Of a DNA stretch of 64,000 nucleotides, positions 12,453-26,426 are shown piece by piece (positions within the stretch are counted from its first letter, which is position 1; each line of letters begins with the position of its first letter). Origin of the DNA: Ustulina deusta (Eukaryota; Ascomycota; Sordariomycetes; Xylariales; Xylariaceae). The translations under genes and the position numbers were made by a program. The stretch is from assembly GCA_023159155.1 (NCBI GenBank), contig JAJNNX010000001.1, positions 3,038,001-3,102,000 of the forward strand, given 5' to 3'. The notes beneath the pieces are model-generated. The model had not been told where the DNA came from. It made no database searches and saw only the letters and a list, made by a program, of their open reading frames with translations.

Positions 12453-15400
12453 ACAGACGTCAGCCAGGGATTGGTGTGTAATCATGCAGACGCCCTTGTA
12501 TTATGTCAACATTTTTCTGCTGTTACGCACTCTTCATTAATGAGCCATCATGTACCCACACCCTTTCCCGCTAGTCCTACTGTACACAGTCGTTTTGCAT
12601 AGTAATATGTAAAATCAAATTGTCGGAGAGCGACTTGTACATCTTTGCCTCTATTGTTTGACGTTATTATTTGTGACGATGAACATTGCATATACCTGAG
12701 GAGTGTCTCGTCATCGTTGCCCTTTGGAAGTGTGCACAGGAATACCTCCATGCCAGAGGTGAATAGCAGGCAGAAGTTGAAATAACATATATATTTAGAG
12801 CGGACATGCAGAGCTTTGGTACTGTCCTAGGTGTCTTAGGCTCGATTTCTCCATCTCATGTGTCTTACTTAATAGGGGTCTGCTGCAAACTAGATGCTTT
12901 CCGTGCGTCGAATAGAGCTTGTCTTCCTGAATTGTTCATGATGTTTAAAAAATAAAAATAAAAACCCCTAACTCTAGAAAAATTATAAATATCTTCATCA
13001 TCCTAGAATACGATCCAGTTGATTATCAACCTATACCATGTCTTCTACGACATTGCTAGGGGCACTCTCCGGGTTCTTTCGGATAGAAAACAGCTGTTCA
13101 GAGGCACCTAGTATCTCAGACAAAAGCCTCAGTTACTTATTGAGACCACTAACTATCTTAACAGGTGTGGTAGTGTGCTTCTTTGTTCGCACTTGTCAAG
13201 ACGGCAACACAGTCTACTTGAATCGGCATGCGACATGGATTATGATTCTGGTGGGTACCCAAAACCATGGCGAAGGGCTAAGATTGCAGTGTAAGCCGGA
13301 AATTGTGTAACAATTGGTTCGTGACAACTAGCCTCGTTGCTTGTGCCGGTGAGAGTCGTGTTCCTGGAATCAAGTTGGCCATGGTGAATTTAAAAACCAC
13401 CTTGTGGCGTACTTTCTGCTACGTCATGCCGAGTTTGGGTATATCCGGTTAGTAAAGGGTTATCGGTAGGCTATGAATAGAGGACAGATTACGAGTGATG
13501 CGATTTGCAGAAGTCTTGACCTAGGTATATATCGGCGGGTACTACTATATTCTGCATGTAGACACACACATCTGTTGCCTCGTAGATTTCGTTTGAAGAC
13601 ATTGCTATAGTATAAGGGACAACGGAGGGAGCGCGCATGCGAACCATTATCACCATTGAGCGCACCAACCTTGTGTTAGACTGGGTTATTAGGATGATTG
13701 TTACAGCAAGGGTTAGCATGGGTAATAAATCCATTTGGTTGCGTAGAAGTTAAGTATACCACAGTGGCTGCGATAGGCAGTTTAGATCCTGAAGCAGAGC
13801 TATTGGTCGCAATGTTCCTTGAGAAGTATCAAAAAATGGTCAACTATAGGTATAGATGGTGTTGCATGGAAGGCTCTAACTCCTTTGTTGGCTAGCCTTT
13901 GCCTATGTACATGCTAGCTCTCGATCCAACAAGTGTAGCATCGCGAGGGGAAGGAATATCTCCCGTGGGTCAATTTCAGTATGCCGAAAACTAAAAGATA
14001 GCCATCTAGAGCTAGTATTTATTGTCAAGTACTAGAGACTTTCAGAATACCTTCGTGGGCTCATACCTTTTGTATTAAAACATTATGTGGAATCTGCTTC
14101 ATGCGTAATTTCTGATGAAACTATACATCAAAGATATGCATACCGGCCGGTCACTTATACACATTAGTATAGTAAGTAGACTTTGTCATTATCCTCGTAC
14201 TCCCAAGAACATATATTCAACTATGTATTTGTCGAGCTAACAAAATTGGGAATACTTTGGGAGTTCATCATCTTAACTACACCTAATGAGATACAAACCC
14301 TATGTAATTATTGTCCCGGAACTAGACAAGTCATTTACTGTCGCCGCCTATTGCTAAGCGACGTCAATACTTAGCCATCATATCGGCACTGTATATGAGA
14401 TAAATTTGGGATTCTTGCTATGTCCTGGCTTGTGAGTATCGACATAATACAGATGCTAGGAGCTGCTAACAACGCTACTTAGAATGCTCTCTCCCCTAAT
14501 AAACACGAACGATGGTATGTTCATCTTACCAACATTTCAAGGCTTCAGGGCGGTATAAGTGAGATTATAAAGTAATCTCTCGTCGCAAAGGACGAACGAA
14601 GATTCACAATCTCGTTTTCATCACACCTCCTTATGTACGTTAATGGCGCTTGGCAAGAAGTATCCCTGGCTTGCCGTAGATTGGCAGGCTTCAGGCTATG
14701 ATACGCTCATAACGTATAGTAGATTGGTGCTACGAGCAATCTAATGTACTATCTACTCGTGAATTGTGAGGAAATGTTTGGTTCTCCTGAGTAGTGAGAC
14801 CTCGCATCATGCGCCGTGTCCACAAGTGTGACACACTAAGCTGATATTGAAACTATCAAGGGCCTACAGACTTGACGTGCGAACCTAGCATCTCACCCAT
14901 CAATGGGTAGTCAATGTCACATTAGCTGGGTAAGTAATTACAATAACCAAGATATTGTAGAGATTGAAACGGAAACCTAACGGATTCGACTCGATTCGTA
15001 ATTCCCGTCAGTTATCCATTCATTACGTCTCACAACATCATCCTTCTGAGTCTAAGTCCTACATCTACACTATACCTCGGCTGTCAACTTTTATTCCAGC
15101 CTGCCCTCATCCATACACCTGGCCCGTGACATCTCCACGTCGAAGTAACCTGCTGTATAGAAACAGTGACATGCCAAGGCTCGGGCGCGCAAGAAGGATT
15201 CTGACACATCCCCGTGTGCACATCCTGCATTATCTACACCTTCCTACGAAAGATGACAGACAAGCTTACCCAGCCGTCATTCCGGAGCCGAAATGCCAAA
15301 GCCAGCCGGTCACCTACACCAGACAGCCCAAGCAACGTTTCATGCATGGTCCTTCCTCCTGCACGGAGCTTTGCTAGGATACACATCCTTCAAAGGATCT

Positions 15401-17196
15401 GTCCCGGATGTGTTCCACAGCCGTATCTTTCCCCATTCCTTTCTCTCTTTGTATGTACCACACTCGTTTCGTTTTCAACCGGGAAACAATACGCGTTTCG
15501 CTGACAGCATCAGAGATATCATTCGAGACTAGGTAGTAGATACTGGATTGTCTAACTGGTATCAGCGGCTGACGTAACCACGAGACCTCATTCTATCTCG
15601 AATCAGTATCCCTGTCCTTTCCCTTCCTCTTCATACGGCGGTCTTCACACTACTTACGTATAAGTAGTATAGCTAGGTATAATCAAGATTCCCATAGCTT
15701 CCAGCCGATTATCTTGAAGATCCATTACCGTAAGAAGGAGAGGGGAAAGGGAACCATGCTATGAAAAGCGTAACCATAGAGATCACATGGTTTCCTTTTC
15801 CTCCCCCAACCTTTCCTATTTGTCAAACACACACTCCCTCTTCTCCCGCGCTCTCCCAGCCCACGTCTCATCCGGGGACCGAGTGGTGTAGATGAGGCGC
15901 ACACTCTGCATCAGATCGCCAATAATGCAGGTCACGAGCACAGCGTAAGAGACAGTCCGAACACATCCAACAAAAACGTCCAAAGATAACCTCCGAACCC
16001 TACGCTACAAAGCAACACTGGCATGCCGTTTTCATGCGGAATACTGAGTAGGGTGTGTGGTACTATAGGTAGATGCATGGGAACACCCAACAGCTGGTAA
16101 GTATGTATACGTATGTACCTATCTAAACATAGAACTTAAGCGAATGTGCAAAACTTCCAGCATGACGCGCTTACAGGTCCTGTCTCTCAATAAGGCCCCC
16201 GCCGTACGGTGCTCAACTGCCCAATCATTAATCATGAACTGTTGATCTTGCCTTCGTGGCACGAGTAGCTGAACTGCCCCTCTTAATCCTTGGTCTCCCC
16301 CCCCCTCGATAAAGGCAAGCGGATATAATAAAAAGGGGCCTGCATATACTAGGAGAATATCAAGCTTACAGTAGCTAGGTTGCGCCATAGTTCGACGTGA
16401 GCTGGTACTCTGCTGTGTTATTCCTAGATCTGTTAATCGTGGGGTGAGTGGCAATCTCAGCACGCGACAAGCTAGTAGCTACCGAATGATGCATCACCAA
16501 GAGCAGAGAAAGCACATTCAACGCTAAATAAGTCATACCAACTTCTTTGTGTAAGACATCAATTGTGAAGGCAATCCTGGCCTTTGTCTATACCGTGTAG
16601 AGAGAAAACGGGACAGCACCAACAGGACCTCCCTTTCTTACACCGTCCAACATTCGAACTCCTAGAGTGCTTGATATCGAGATTGAACAAATCCTGTCAT
16701 GCCTCGTTGACCTAAGTGCATTTTCCTCTGTCGTCATCATGAATAAAGGGCTCTCAACGTTTCTGTGAACAGTCGGCTCCATCGATTTCCAGTCCAATTC
16801 GAATAAAATTTAGGATATTATATCCCCCAGTCCATGACCAACATGCCGTGCGAAATCCCATTGTTGCAAATATATATTTTCAGCCAGTTTGCCTGGGAAA
16901 ATCTCCTACACTCCAGCTTTTGGCGTCTCTAGGAGTTCCCGTGGTATTCACAACTAATGTTGACTTGGAGGCTAACATGTAATCAACGCGGATTGCCCCA
17001 GTTGACAAGTCGTTCTTATCAACAGACTGTCCGATGAAATTTTGTTTTGTACACAAATACTCTTGAGCGCTGTCAAAAACCTGCAAATCCTATTGAAGAA
17101 TATTTGAGACATGCTGTGCTCCCTGCTTCAAACATTTGTGCTTGGAACGAGTAGCGATACTCATTGCGATGGGCACACCGAGATATGTGGACTCGC
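12453..17196. other. Long intergenic region
   Basis: About 4.7 kb without a supported gene, moderately AT-rich around 12.9-14.8 kb. Overlapping open frames in three phases occur at 14964-15532 (+). One (15293-15532, beginning MPKPAGHLHQTAQATFHAW) has a hydrophobic stretch, but none matches a family I know and no splice model joins them convincingly. CT-rich blocks occur at 15610-15640 and 15790-15870. Confidence 0.45.
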
Positions 17197-20100
17197 TTAC
17201 AGGAAGCCAGATTCAGCCAAAACTCTAAACATCCGTTCATATTAGCGATGGTGATCAAGTAGTAAAAGAGGAGGGTGTAGGGTCTGCAGTTAATGCATTT
17301 CTGTATTGATAAGCTACGCACCTGACAATCTTCTCATCCTCACGCTCACGTGGCTCGACCGCTAAGCTCTTGTCATACATCTCGTGCACGTCGCTCGCAC
17401 CCGCCACGTTGCCCAATATATAGTCTTGTAACTCTGGAACTGGCTGCAATGAGTATGGTGCATTTTGATATTGCTGGATGTCGCGAATAACTTCGGCCGT
17501 CTTCGCACGCTTTGCAAAATTTATCATATTTGTCTTCTTCAAGATCGAAGGAATGCCGTCTTCTATGAAGGTCAAATCCGTAAGATACACGCCTAAAGAA
17601 CAAAAATTGTCAGTGCATATTTGATCCTAATTGGCCGGGAAATAAGCCTCACCGAAGAAAGGAATGCATGGAGGGTTGGTGGTATGTAAGGCCTCCCGAT
17701 ATTCGGCAAAGTTCTTTGTGCTTGCCATGAGCCGTCGCATGCTCTCTAAAACTGCATTGGTACGAGCGGGCATCTGGTCCCATGTTCGTTTCAGGCGAGC
17801 AATAGGGGCTGTGCCCAGAGCAGATATGATAGATGTCAGGGTAGAAAAATTGTTCAGGCCACGGCATTTCTGTAATGGTTAGTCATCGAAGTTGTAGCAC
17901 GAGTAAGAAACAGTTACTTACATCTGCAACAGACACAAAATGCTTTATAACAACAACTCGCTTCTTGACATCCATCTGTTGTAATATCATTTCGGCAACC
18001 CAATTTGTCATCTGGTTCGAATGCAAGATGAGGGCTTTTACATTGGGGGCAGGTTCTGGTTCTGCTTCGGTAACCTTCTTCTGCCATGTCTTGTTAAGAC
18101 ACTCTGACGGCTTGATCTTGGCATAGAGCTTCGACTCGATGATGGTTAATTGACGCGCAAACTCTGTCACATCGATATCTAAGAATTTGAGTTTCTTCAT
18201 ATTCTTTGGCATGATCGGCGTCGGAATATTGTTGACGAATGTCTGCACTAAGCGCTTTTTGGAAACCTCCTGGCCAGTAAGATGTGCTTCCAAGACAGCG
18301 CCCAGACCTTTAGCTCCTGGCGTTTCGGTTGATGGGAGAGTGTGTTCTGCGAATGCGTAGACATCACGAATTATTTGCATGGATTCTTCATTAGGCTCCT
18401 CCATCCAGAAATTCTCGAACCAGCTCTTTAGAATGTTGACGATGCGGAACCTGATAAATTTCAGTTTCCGATCCCTCCACGCATCATAATCGCTGCTGCT
18501 TAGGCCTTCGGGAGGCTGGATGTTAAAACGCTTGACAAGCAACTCGAAGAGCTCTCGTGACGTAGTAAAGGATCGATAGGTCAGGAGGAAAGTATTGTTA
18601 AAGTTGGAATCAAGCTTATCGTGACGGGTGAGTTGCTCTACTAGAGCTAGCAGGGAGCCACCTTTAACTGATGGTGGCGACGTCTTCATATCCCATGACA
18701 GGTCATGTTCCAAGTCGAGACGTAGGTATGGTTCATCAACCGGAATAGCACTTTGAGGGGTGGGGTCGTCTCCCAAAATTTTCCTAACTTTTGATAAGTC
18801 GCCCTTCCTGAAATTGTTGTTAGGCGTAGTGGTCTCTCCTTCGGTAAACGATTGTGAGCCAAATAATTGCGGCCGGATTAATACATTGCGAGATTCGGAT
18901 CGGGCATGTGCGTTTCCATTATACGGCATTGTTTCACCCCTGCGGAGAGGGTCTCGTGTGAAATCTTCGCGCGTACGGGCACTCTGCTGCTGCTGCTGCT
19001 GCTGCTGTTGTTGTTGAAGGCTGACGTGTACCTGCTCGGAGAGAAGCTGTAATGCAAATGTGACATGCGAAGAATTTGTCTCCAAAGCTCTTGCGCACTG
19101 TCGAGCAATCTCTAACCTGAGGTCTAGAGGTTCGCCACGGACCTCAGCCCACTCATCTCCCAGTGGCCCGGCTACGGCTTGACAAGCTAAGAGTATATCG
19201 GAGATATTGTCATACAGACTCTGTTTATTAATGGCGAAATCGGCGAGCTGGGGTGTTCGGAAGTTGTTTTCTAAGGACGACAGGTCGATCGACTCAATCA
19301 TAGCAAGCCAAGGCTTGAACATTTCCAAAACCTTACCGCCCGCTAAACAGACGTTATTCCCAATGAGCTCATGCTTGTAAGCGGTAACGACCTTGTCCGA
19401 AATAATAAGGTTCTTCTCCAATTCTCTGATACTCGAGACTAGCATTCGCTTGAGTTCGTCTAGCCGTTCGAGAAGTTTGCCGTCTAGGACATTCGTTGGC
19501 TCAAGCACGCCTTCGTCATCATCCAAGAAGTTTGACACGATGGGCTCACGTGGGCCAAGCGCATTATTCTGCCAGTTTCCTCCAGCGGTACTCCCGATGA
19601 CGAAACCGGGGAACAGTCGGGGTATCTCCTCGCCTCTCTGCCGCCTTGCAACATCGACAAAGCTATATACTCCCAATAGAACGCCCTCAGCTTCTTGCAG
19701 GCATTTCTGCACGGATTCGGCATTTGGCCAGTCAGCGGCTGCGATATGCGACGAGATCACTAGTTTTGAAAATTTTGACATCATATCGCGGAAGTGGGGG
19801 TAAAGCGCTTTGTTCGTGGATATGATGGAAGGCTGTCCAGAATGATTATCTGTGGTGCCGGAGCCGGCAGCAAGAAGAAGTCGCAGATGATCAGAGATAT
19901 CTTCAGCCCGACTGACATATTCGGCCCGGTTACCATTCCCGATTGCCTCGCGGTACCTGTCTATGGCCTTCTTCATATTTGTTAGTAGCAGGGGCCATGT
20001 CAAGGGTTGCACACTGCCATCATCAAAGAAGGAATGGGGGATGGTTGCAGCTTGTGGCAGGGTGAGGCCAGTCCCAGTGAAGGATGTCGCAGAGCCTAGC

Positions 20101-21172
20101 ACAGGTGCGGGGCCCAGTCCTGCAGATGTTGGGATCGTGGTATTGGTCAAACCCGTGTCGGCTCGAGATCTTGTCCCCGTTGAAGCACCGCTAATCGAGT
20201 CCATCGAAGGCGAAGGTGATATACCTATATTCCCGTGGGCAAATGTGCGGCGTTGACGCGAGGGCTAAGAAGCAAAGTAAGCAGCTACACCAAGTCAACC
20301 GTGCCGTGAGTGATGATACTTACTAGTGAGCTCATTGAACCCATCAGCAGTGATTCACCGTCGAGTTCGGATGCGGAAGTAGCTTCGGAATCTTCGTCCT
20401 CATCTTGTGACAAGCCCCGTGCCATCATCTCAGGTGGTAGCCGCGTCTTCTCTGGGATGTTTACATGCATTCTATCGCGAGGCCCGCTCTCATTAAGCGA
20501 GGTGGGTGACTCGAGTGGCAGTTCCGTACAGCTTTCGAGCGTCAAGGTATTATAATAGAATAGCCTACCTTCCGGCGTAGCCTGTGGAACCCAGTAATCT
20601 GCACGAGACGTGCTGTTTGTGTTTCGGCCTCTTCCTTCCAGGGGAAACGCATTGAAGTCATCCGAGTCTGATTCATTTTCAATCTCTGCTTCGTCATCAT
20701 ACACCACGCCATCTTCAAATTCATCGTCGCCTCGGTAGGCTTCACCGTTCTGTGCCTGGTCGGGCATTTCGTCGGGACTTGTGATGATCTGACAATAGTT
20801 GCTAGGAAACCACCCGCGGACACCGTTGATCACACCATCCCACCATCCACTCTCCAGCTGGGTGATAACCTGGATGACATCGCCTTCATGGAAGCTTAGA
20901 CTTGTCCGGTCATCAGCTTCGTAGTCGTAAAGCGCCCGCACATAGAGGGTGCCCGGAGGCGAGGCACCTATCAGTCCATTCATCTTCAAACTGTAGTTGT
21001 AATAATGGCGATCACCGCTGGAACGACCCAATGATGACGCCGAGGCTGCAAGATCGATGGCAGAATCGGGGTTGGTGTCGTATGTGTTGGAGCGAGAACG
21101 GCTGCGTGAGTTGTATGCCTTGGAGTCTTGTGCAGTGACTATTGCAGTTACCGGAGGCTGTGTCATGAGCAT
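17197..21172 (-). CDS. cdc25: Ras guanine-nucleotide exchange factor, Cdc25-type, with N-terminal SH3
   Basis: Five exons (21172-20324, 20264-17922, 17869-17653, 17592-17322, 17224-17197) encode 1235 residues. An SH3 domain spans about 76-131 (ALYDYEADDRTSLSF... GWFPSNYCQII). At about 193-222 there is a degenerate WW-like segment (DYWVPQATPEGRLFYYNT). RasGEF_N lies near 819-935 and the catalytic RasGEF domain near 979-1225, including HSNQMTNWVAEMI, then VSVADKCRGLNNFSTLTSI across an intron and PFFGVYLTDLTFIEDG across the next. The final 28-base exon supplies VLAESGFL and the stop, matching the usual end of these proteins. An 11-Gln run (8 CAG, 3 CAA) is at about residues 700-710. Members load GTP onto Ras upstream of cAMP and MAPK signalling at the plasma membrane. 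Confidence 0.93.
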
Positions 21173-24100
21173 CGTGATTTAAGGGTTGTCCGATCGTGGC
21201 AACGTTGGAATGGCGAATGCGGGCGGAATCAAGGCATAGTCTGGCTGGACTAAGAACGAGCAAAGCAATAGACTAGACCGACCATACGAGGCGAGACACC
21301 GAAACCGGGTCGTCTGGTCGGGGAAAGAAAACCGGTCGGCGGCTCTCGTGCAACAAAAACAGGCAGCAAGTGTTCCAACTCGAGTCGAAGAAACAGGGTG
21401 ATGATGGCAGGCGGAAGAGCAACGATAAAAGGAGGTATGGTTTTCACGCGCGATAGGCTGATGAATGAAAGACAGGGGCAAAAAGGCGGAGTGCGACAGG
21501 GCCAACCAAACCAATTTCTCCTTTAACGCCGCTCTTGTTGGCCTCGTGTGCCTTGTTGGTCCGATTTCCTCACAAGCGCTGTGAATAGACTAGATAAACA
21601 TATACATAAGAGGGGCCAACCTCTAATCTCAGGTTGAGGATTGAGTGCCGGTTTGAAGAAGTTTGAGTGGTGGAAGAAGCGCCCTGGTCGCTCGGTGGGC
21701 GACTGTGTAGGTAAGTCAGGTAGCGAAGTAAAGGTAAAGGACGAAGTCGATGCGACTGGGGGTTAGTTTGGGGGTTATTTGGGGGAGGTCGATGCTGCTT
21801 GCTCTGTGGTGCACGCTACAGATTAGGTACTTGTGCTACTGTAGTAGTGTGTGTTAGCTGGGCAGGGTTCTGAACAAGGGGTCCTCCTGGTCCTCCTGAG
21901 TACCAGGCATTTTTTCGGTTGGCCCCCAGAGAGGCCAAAGCGTCTTGAACTCCTTGGGGTTTGGTATCCGGCTAGAGGGATGTTCATTATTGCGGCTGTC
22001 TTTGCCGTAGATTTGCCTGCCTTTGTACCTACCTACACTAAGTAGGTAGCAGAGAAGACTCGAACACGGTACCATCATAGTGTAGTCCCTATCTAACCCA
22101 CATGCAGTACTTACAGTGGTGTACATGTGTACTCCAGATTCTGTTGGGTGGTCTACCTACTGCAGTGGACATGCATGTGCTCTTGCTAGTACCTACCTAC
22201 CTACATCCCTCTAAGTACATATGGGATAGGTGGCGCGCATTTGTGCTATTCTAGCTTGTATTCTACCGCTGCAGTGTAGGTATAGTAGCTTGAGGGGCAT
22301 CCACTTCATTTAGTACCTATACTTAATATACCTACACTAGATAGGTAGTGTACACTACCTGTATACATGTGCAAAGGGGGCAAGGGGGATACCTAGTGTA
22401 AGATATATTTTTAATTATGGATCATCTCTGTTTTAAAGCCGTCTTCTACACACACTTACGTGCATAACTAAACATACCTAATTTCTAGGTACACTGGAGT
22501 TGCCTCCCACCTAATAGGATTGCCTACATAATGGAATCAGCCAATTAACGCTTAGAATTTATGTACCCACAGAGGTAGGAAGCAACTCTAGATGATATAC
22601 ATGTAGGTACATACTTGCAAACTTGAAATAATTTCATGTACAGCATAATGTTATGCTACTAATACTATCTAAGTATAATAATATCATATATACTACTACC
22701 TAGCTGTATTCTAAGAGATAAGTTATTAAGTGTTAAAAGTAAGTGGCAATATTCTTTTGTCTACTATCTACCTGCTTTCTTTCCTGGAGTCTTGACACTG
22801 ACTTTAATTTGCTTTCTATTGCACAGCAGGCCAGGTCAAGGATTCGAAATTATGTATTACCCGTATGATACGGAATTATACAATCTTACCTTCACCTCAC
22901 TCTACTCAGTACATACTGCCGTATATAGTACAGTATACGACAGCAGAGCTGCACAACACTAACTGCCTAACACATGTACACTAGATAGTAGCCTCCCGTC
23001 CCGGAAGAAGCCAACCCTTCCGCGTCTGTGCTGCACAACCCCTCTGCAGAGCATTGAAGTTCCAATCGCATCAAATAGGTACCTATGATCCCTCGTCTCG
23101 GCTTTCCCACAACGCCCGTTACCCAAACTTTTAGTGTCCAGGTAGAGCGATTGATAACGTTACAAGCTGAAATAGATACACCAAGCTGCAGAGCCCCTTG
23201 TTTGTTGAAAGAGACAAGCTAAAAACAATCCCTACCGACATGTAGGTACTACCTATGTATTATAGGGTTGAAATACCCTTAGGTAATACACACACTATAC
23301 CTACACTATACTGCCGTCCAACCACGGGACATGCCTTGTCAAAGCATGGGAAAGGTGTGAGTGGAGGCGCGCAAGGGCGCTGCGTGCTTTTCCGAGCCAA
23401 GTCAAGGGAGGTGACAAAAAGAGGCAGGCGGGGATCGGACCAAAAAAGCATCAACCACTTCTCGGGCCCTGCAGCTGTGTTTGATGCTCGGTTCTTTGGA
23501 GCGGCAAGAATGATGAACTCGCATGGGGCTGTGTGCACCCTGCTGGCGTACACTACACTACACCACATATGTTCTGGGACATTGCACGTTTGTGTCATCA
23601 GAACTCGGGTTTCTGCCGGATGTGTGGTCTCGACAGACAGAGCAGCCAGAGACAAGGCACTGGGACTCATTTATGATCTGATCTGGCCGAGCGAGGCAAT
23701 CTCAGATCAATCCCACCACATCACACTGACCATCCTCTTCACCCGCACACGGCACCGACTTCTTGCAGTGTTGCAAGGTTGGCATCCTGTGACGGCCTCG
23801 TCCAATGGACTGGCAGTGCGCGCTATAACATGTCAGAAACATGCATTACCATTTCCAATTGGCCAATAGAATGCACACTCGTCCGAGAATGCTACTTGGT
23901 CCGTCGAATGATGATCGAATACCCTGGGCGAGGAACATATGCCCTATACGCAGTACACGACAGAAGCTACAGCAGCGGGCCTCCTAGGCTTATTATCCAC
24001 CTCTGCTACCCCCATCGATTCTCTGCAGTTGGCCCGACAAGTGCTGTACAATGGCAATTTGAACCGCGATAGCTCCACAGCCTAGACTAGCTTCCAAACA

Positions 24101-26425
24101 TGGCCGCCCTCTCCATAGTACCGTAGCCGTGTACACTAGTTGACGAATGGGCTCGATTTATTCGGACTAGTGGGCGAAGAAAGGGACGATTACCGATTCT
24201 CTCTCTCCTGTACGCTTGCAATGGTAGATATACCGACACATCTGCAATAATTGTCGAATTTTTATGTAGGTATTCGAGTATAATGATGTATTCCTCGAGA
24301 ACGAAGTCATTATTTGCAAAACACAACAACACTAAACTAATATGGGTAGCACGTAGCAAGCCACACGTGGTAAACAAAAGAGTCCGGCGTGGCATCAGAG
24401 CAAGGGACCATTAGTGCAGATTAGCTGCAGCTTGCCAGGTCAGGAAACGCCATTTCTTCTCGGACTGATTGGTCAAGAAAACGTGTCTTGAATTGGAGGT
24501 TTCGTGGAAACAGGAAACTCCCGATCCTACGAACGGGTTCGGAAAGGGAGATAAAAAGAAGGTGAGCCATCGAGGTGTGCCGACTGACCGCAACGACCGA
24601 CCTCAGCGTGTGGGCTATATATAGTACTATGATTATTATTGACGGTATTGACACGGCTTCATTGATCGATACATATAGAACGCTTGAGCCTCTTGAATGA
24701 GCAAGGAAGAGCCTAGTCAGTACTGCCCGGTTATAAAATCATTCGATTACAGTATGTTAGTCTGGCCATCTGTTCTGTATATACTTAGTCTACTACCAAG
24801 GTACACGACAAAATAGTTGTACACTACAGTGCCATACAGATACACTGGGCTCAAGGTGAGCCACTGGGGAGGTCTGCCCGCAAGTTGATTCTCCGCATTT
24901 TCTTCTCGAGATCAAGCCCGAGGAGCCGTTTCTCATCACAAGGATTAAGATTTCCCCGTACTCCCTGTCCGTGCAACAAGACCAAGGGGAGAGGGATGCT
25001 ACCTAGGTAAAATCACGGCACTATGACGCGAAACTTAATATACATACTAGGAACACGCTTTCAAGAAATAACTGTGACAGCGAATGTTTTGTTCAACAAC
25101 TTGGAAAACGAAGCCCCCACGAATTTCGAATGTGTACTATCACGGTTTCCGCACTCGTTGAAGAAGATTTGTAAGAGAACGTGGGCATGAGCAGAACTGC
25201 TCCATGCTACCATACCAACGTTGGTTAACAGCAATCCGGCTTCGCCGGCATGGATCGCCTGCACCAGCCTAGCCAGAAGCAGAAATCTTCTAGATACACT
25301 AGATAGGTAGCCGTTTCATCGTGCTGTTTGATGGGAAGTCACAGCGGAGCACTGGATAGGGTCTGATAACGAGGAGAAGGACAGCGTCTATTTGGACGAT
25401 CCCGTTGAAATCTCGGTATGTCGATGGTCAGTGGATAAACGGTAATCGGAGTACTACCTTTTCCCCAGATTGAGATTCTGGGATGCAGCCGAGGTTACAA
25501 AGACCGCACGAAAGGCCTCTTTGAGACAGGTGCTCGCTGAAATCCAACGTAATGCATTCCCCCTCACTCTTCCAACAAGCCCAGAGGCGGGTGGCCGAGA
25601 GAAGTATACATGGGATTCGATACCTTGACCAAAAGCGGTGAGCCCTGTCACCGACCCTGGCTGTGTGTACTGTTTCGGGCATCTGGAATCGGGTTCGGCT
25701 TTGTGTCAATATCGCGGGATACTCTGCCTAAGCTCTTGTTCTCTCGTCGACCTTCCGCTTTCGAGGAAGACACTGCTTCTCTTTTGGTTTGCATCAGTAC
25801 ACTAGGTAGGCAACCTTTACGCCGGCCGTGTGGGTGTGATACGTAATCGTACACATATAACGCATACAGCTGTGCGTACACTACGCATGACAGCAAAATA
25901 CCCAACTGCTTGGTAATCCGAACTGCCACGAGTTTATGCTATATTAGGCCCGACCCGAACAACGCGGGGGATAAACGCACACGGCATGAACTACTACAAT
26001 GCATTTTATGGGAACGGCACGAGCTACGTGTGATACCGCTAGGTGTTCCCACCCCATTGAGGACGACGAGGTATGAAGATGCGATGCCCGAGACTCGCAG
26101 GCTCACGTCTCCAAGGATGTGGCGTGGTGCTACGCTGGACTTTGATCCCATAATTACGAAAGGCCATTGCTCGAAGCCACTGACAAGAGTTCTCGTTAGC
26201 AGACCTCTCCTACACTACAGCACTCCGGCGCTGTTGTACAACGTCAAAAACACCAACGTATGCAATCGTTTGTTCCACAACCTCGCCAAGAGGCACGGGC
26301 AAGAATCAGATCTTGATACATATGCATGTAATACGCCGTACTCCTTTTCCTTGGTCCTTTGTTCCTGAGATACAGACCCGACGGCGTGACATGGGAAGAG
26401 AGGATAAGAAAAATATCCCAGGTAA
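21173..26425. other. Long intergenic region rich in TACCTA/TAGGTA motifs
   Basis: The first part is the promoter and leader of the RasGEF gene. Between about 21.8 and 23.3 kb there are dense copies of TACCTAC, TAGGTA and GTACAC-like words, e.g. CTACCTACCTACAT at 22193-22206. The longest open frame (23255-23869, +, 204 codons) has odd composition and no domain; I do not accept it. Frames at 25428-26368 overlap each other on both strands and are also unsupported. Confidence 0.5.
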
Positions 26426-26426
26426 A

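Noticed and set aside
14964..15532. Three overlapping plus frames including one beginning MPKPAGHLHQT
   Set aside because: A possible small gene, but no family recognised and no convincing splice; left in the gap description.
23255..23869. 204-codon plus-strand open frame
   Set aside because: Longest frame in a big gap, but there is no domain, its composition looks random, and a second long frame overlaps on the other strand.
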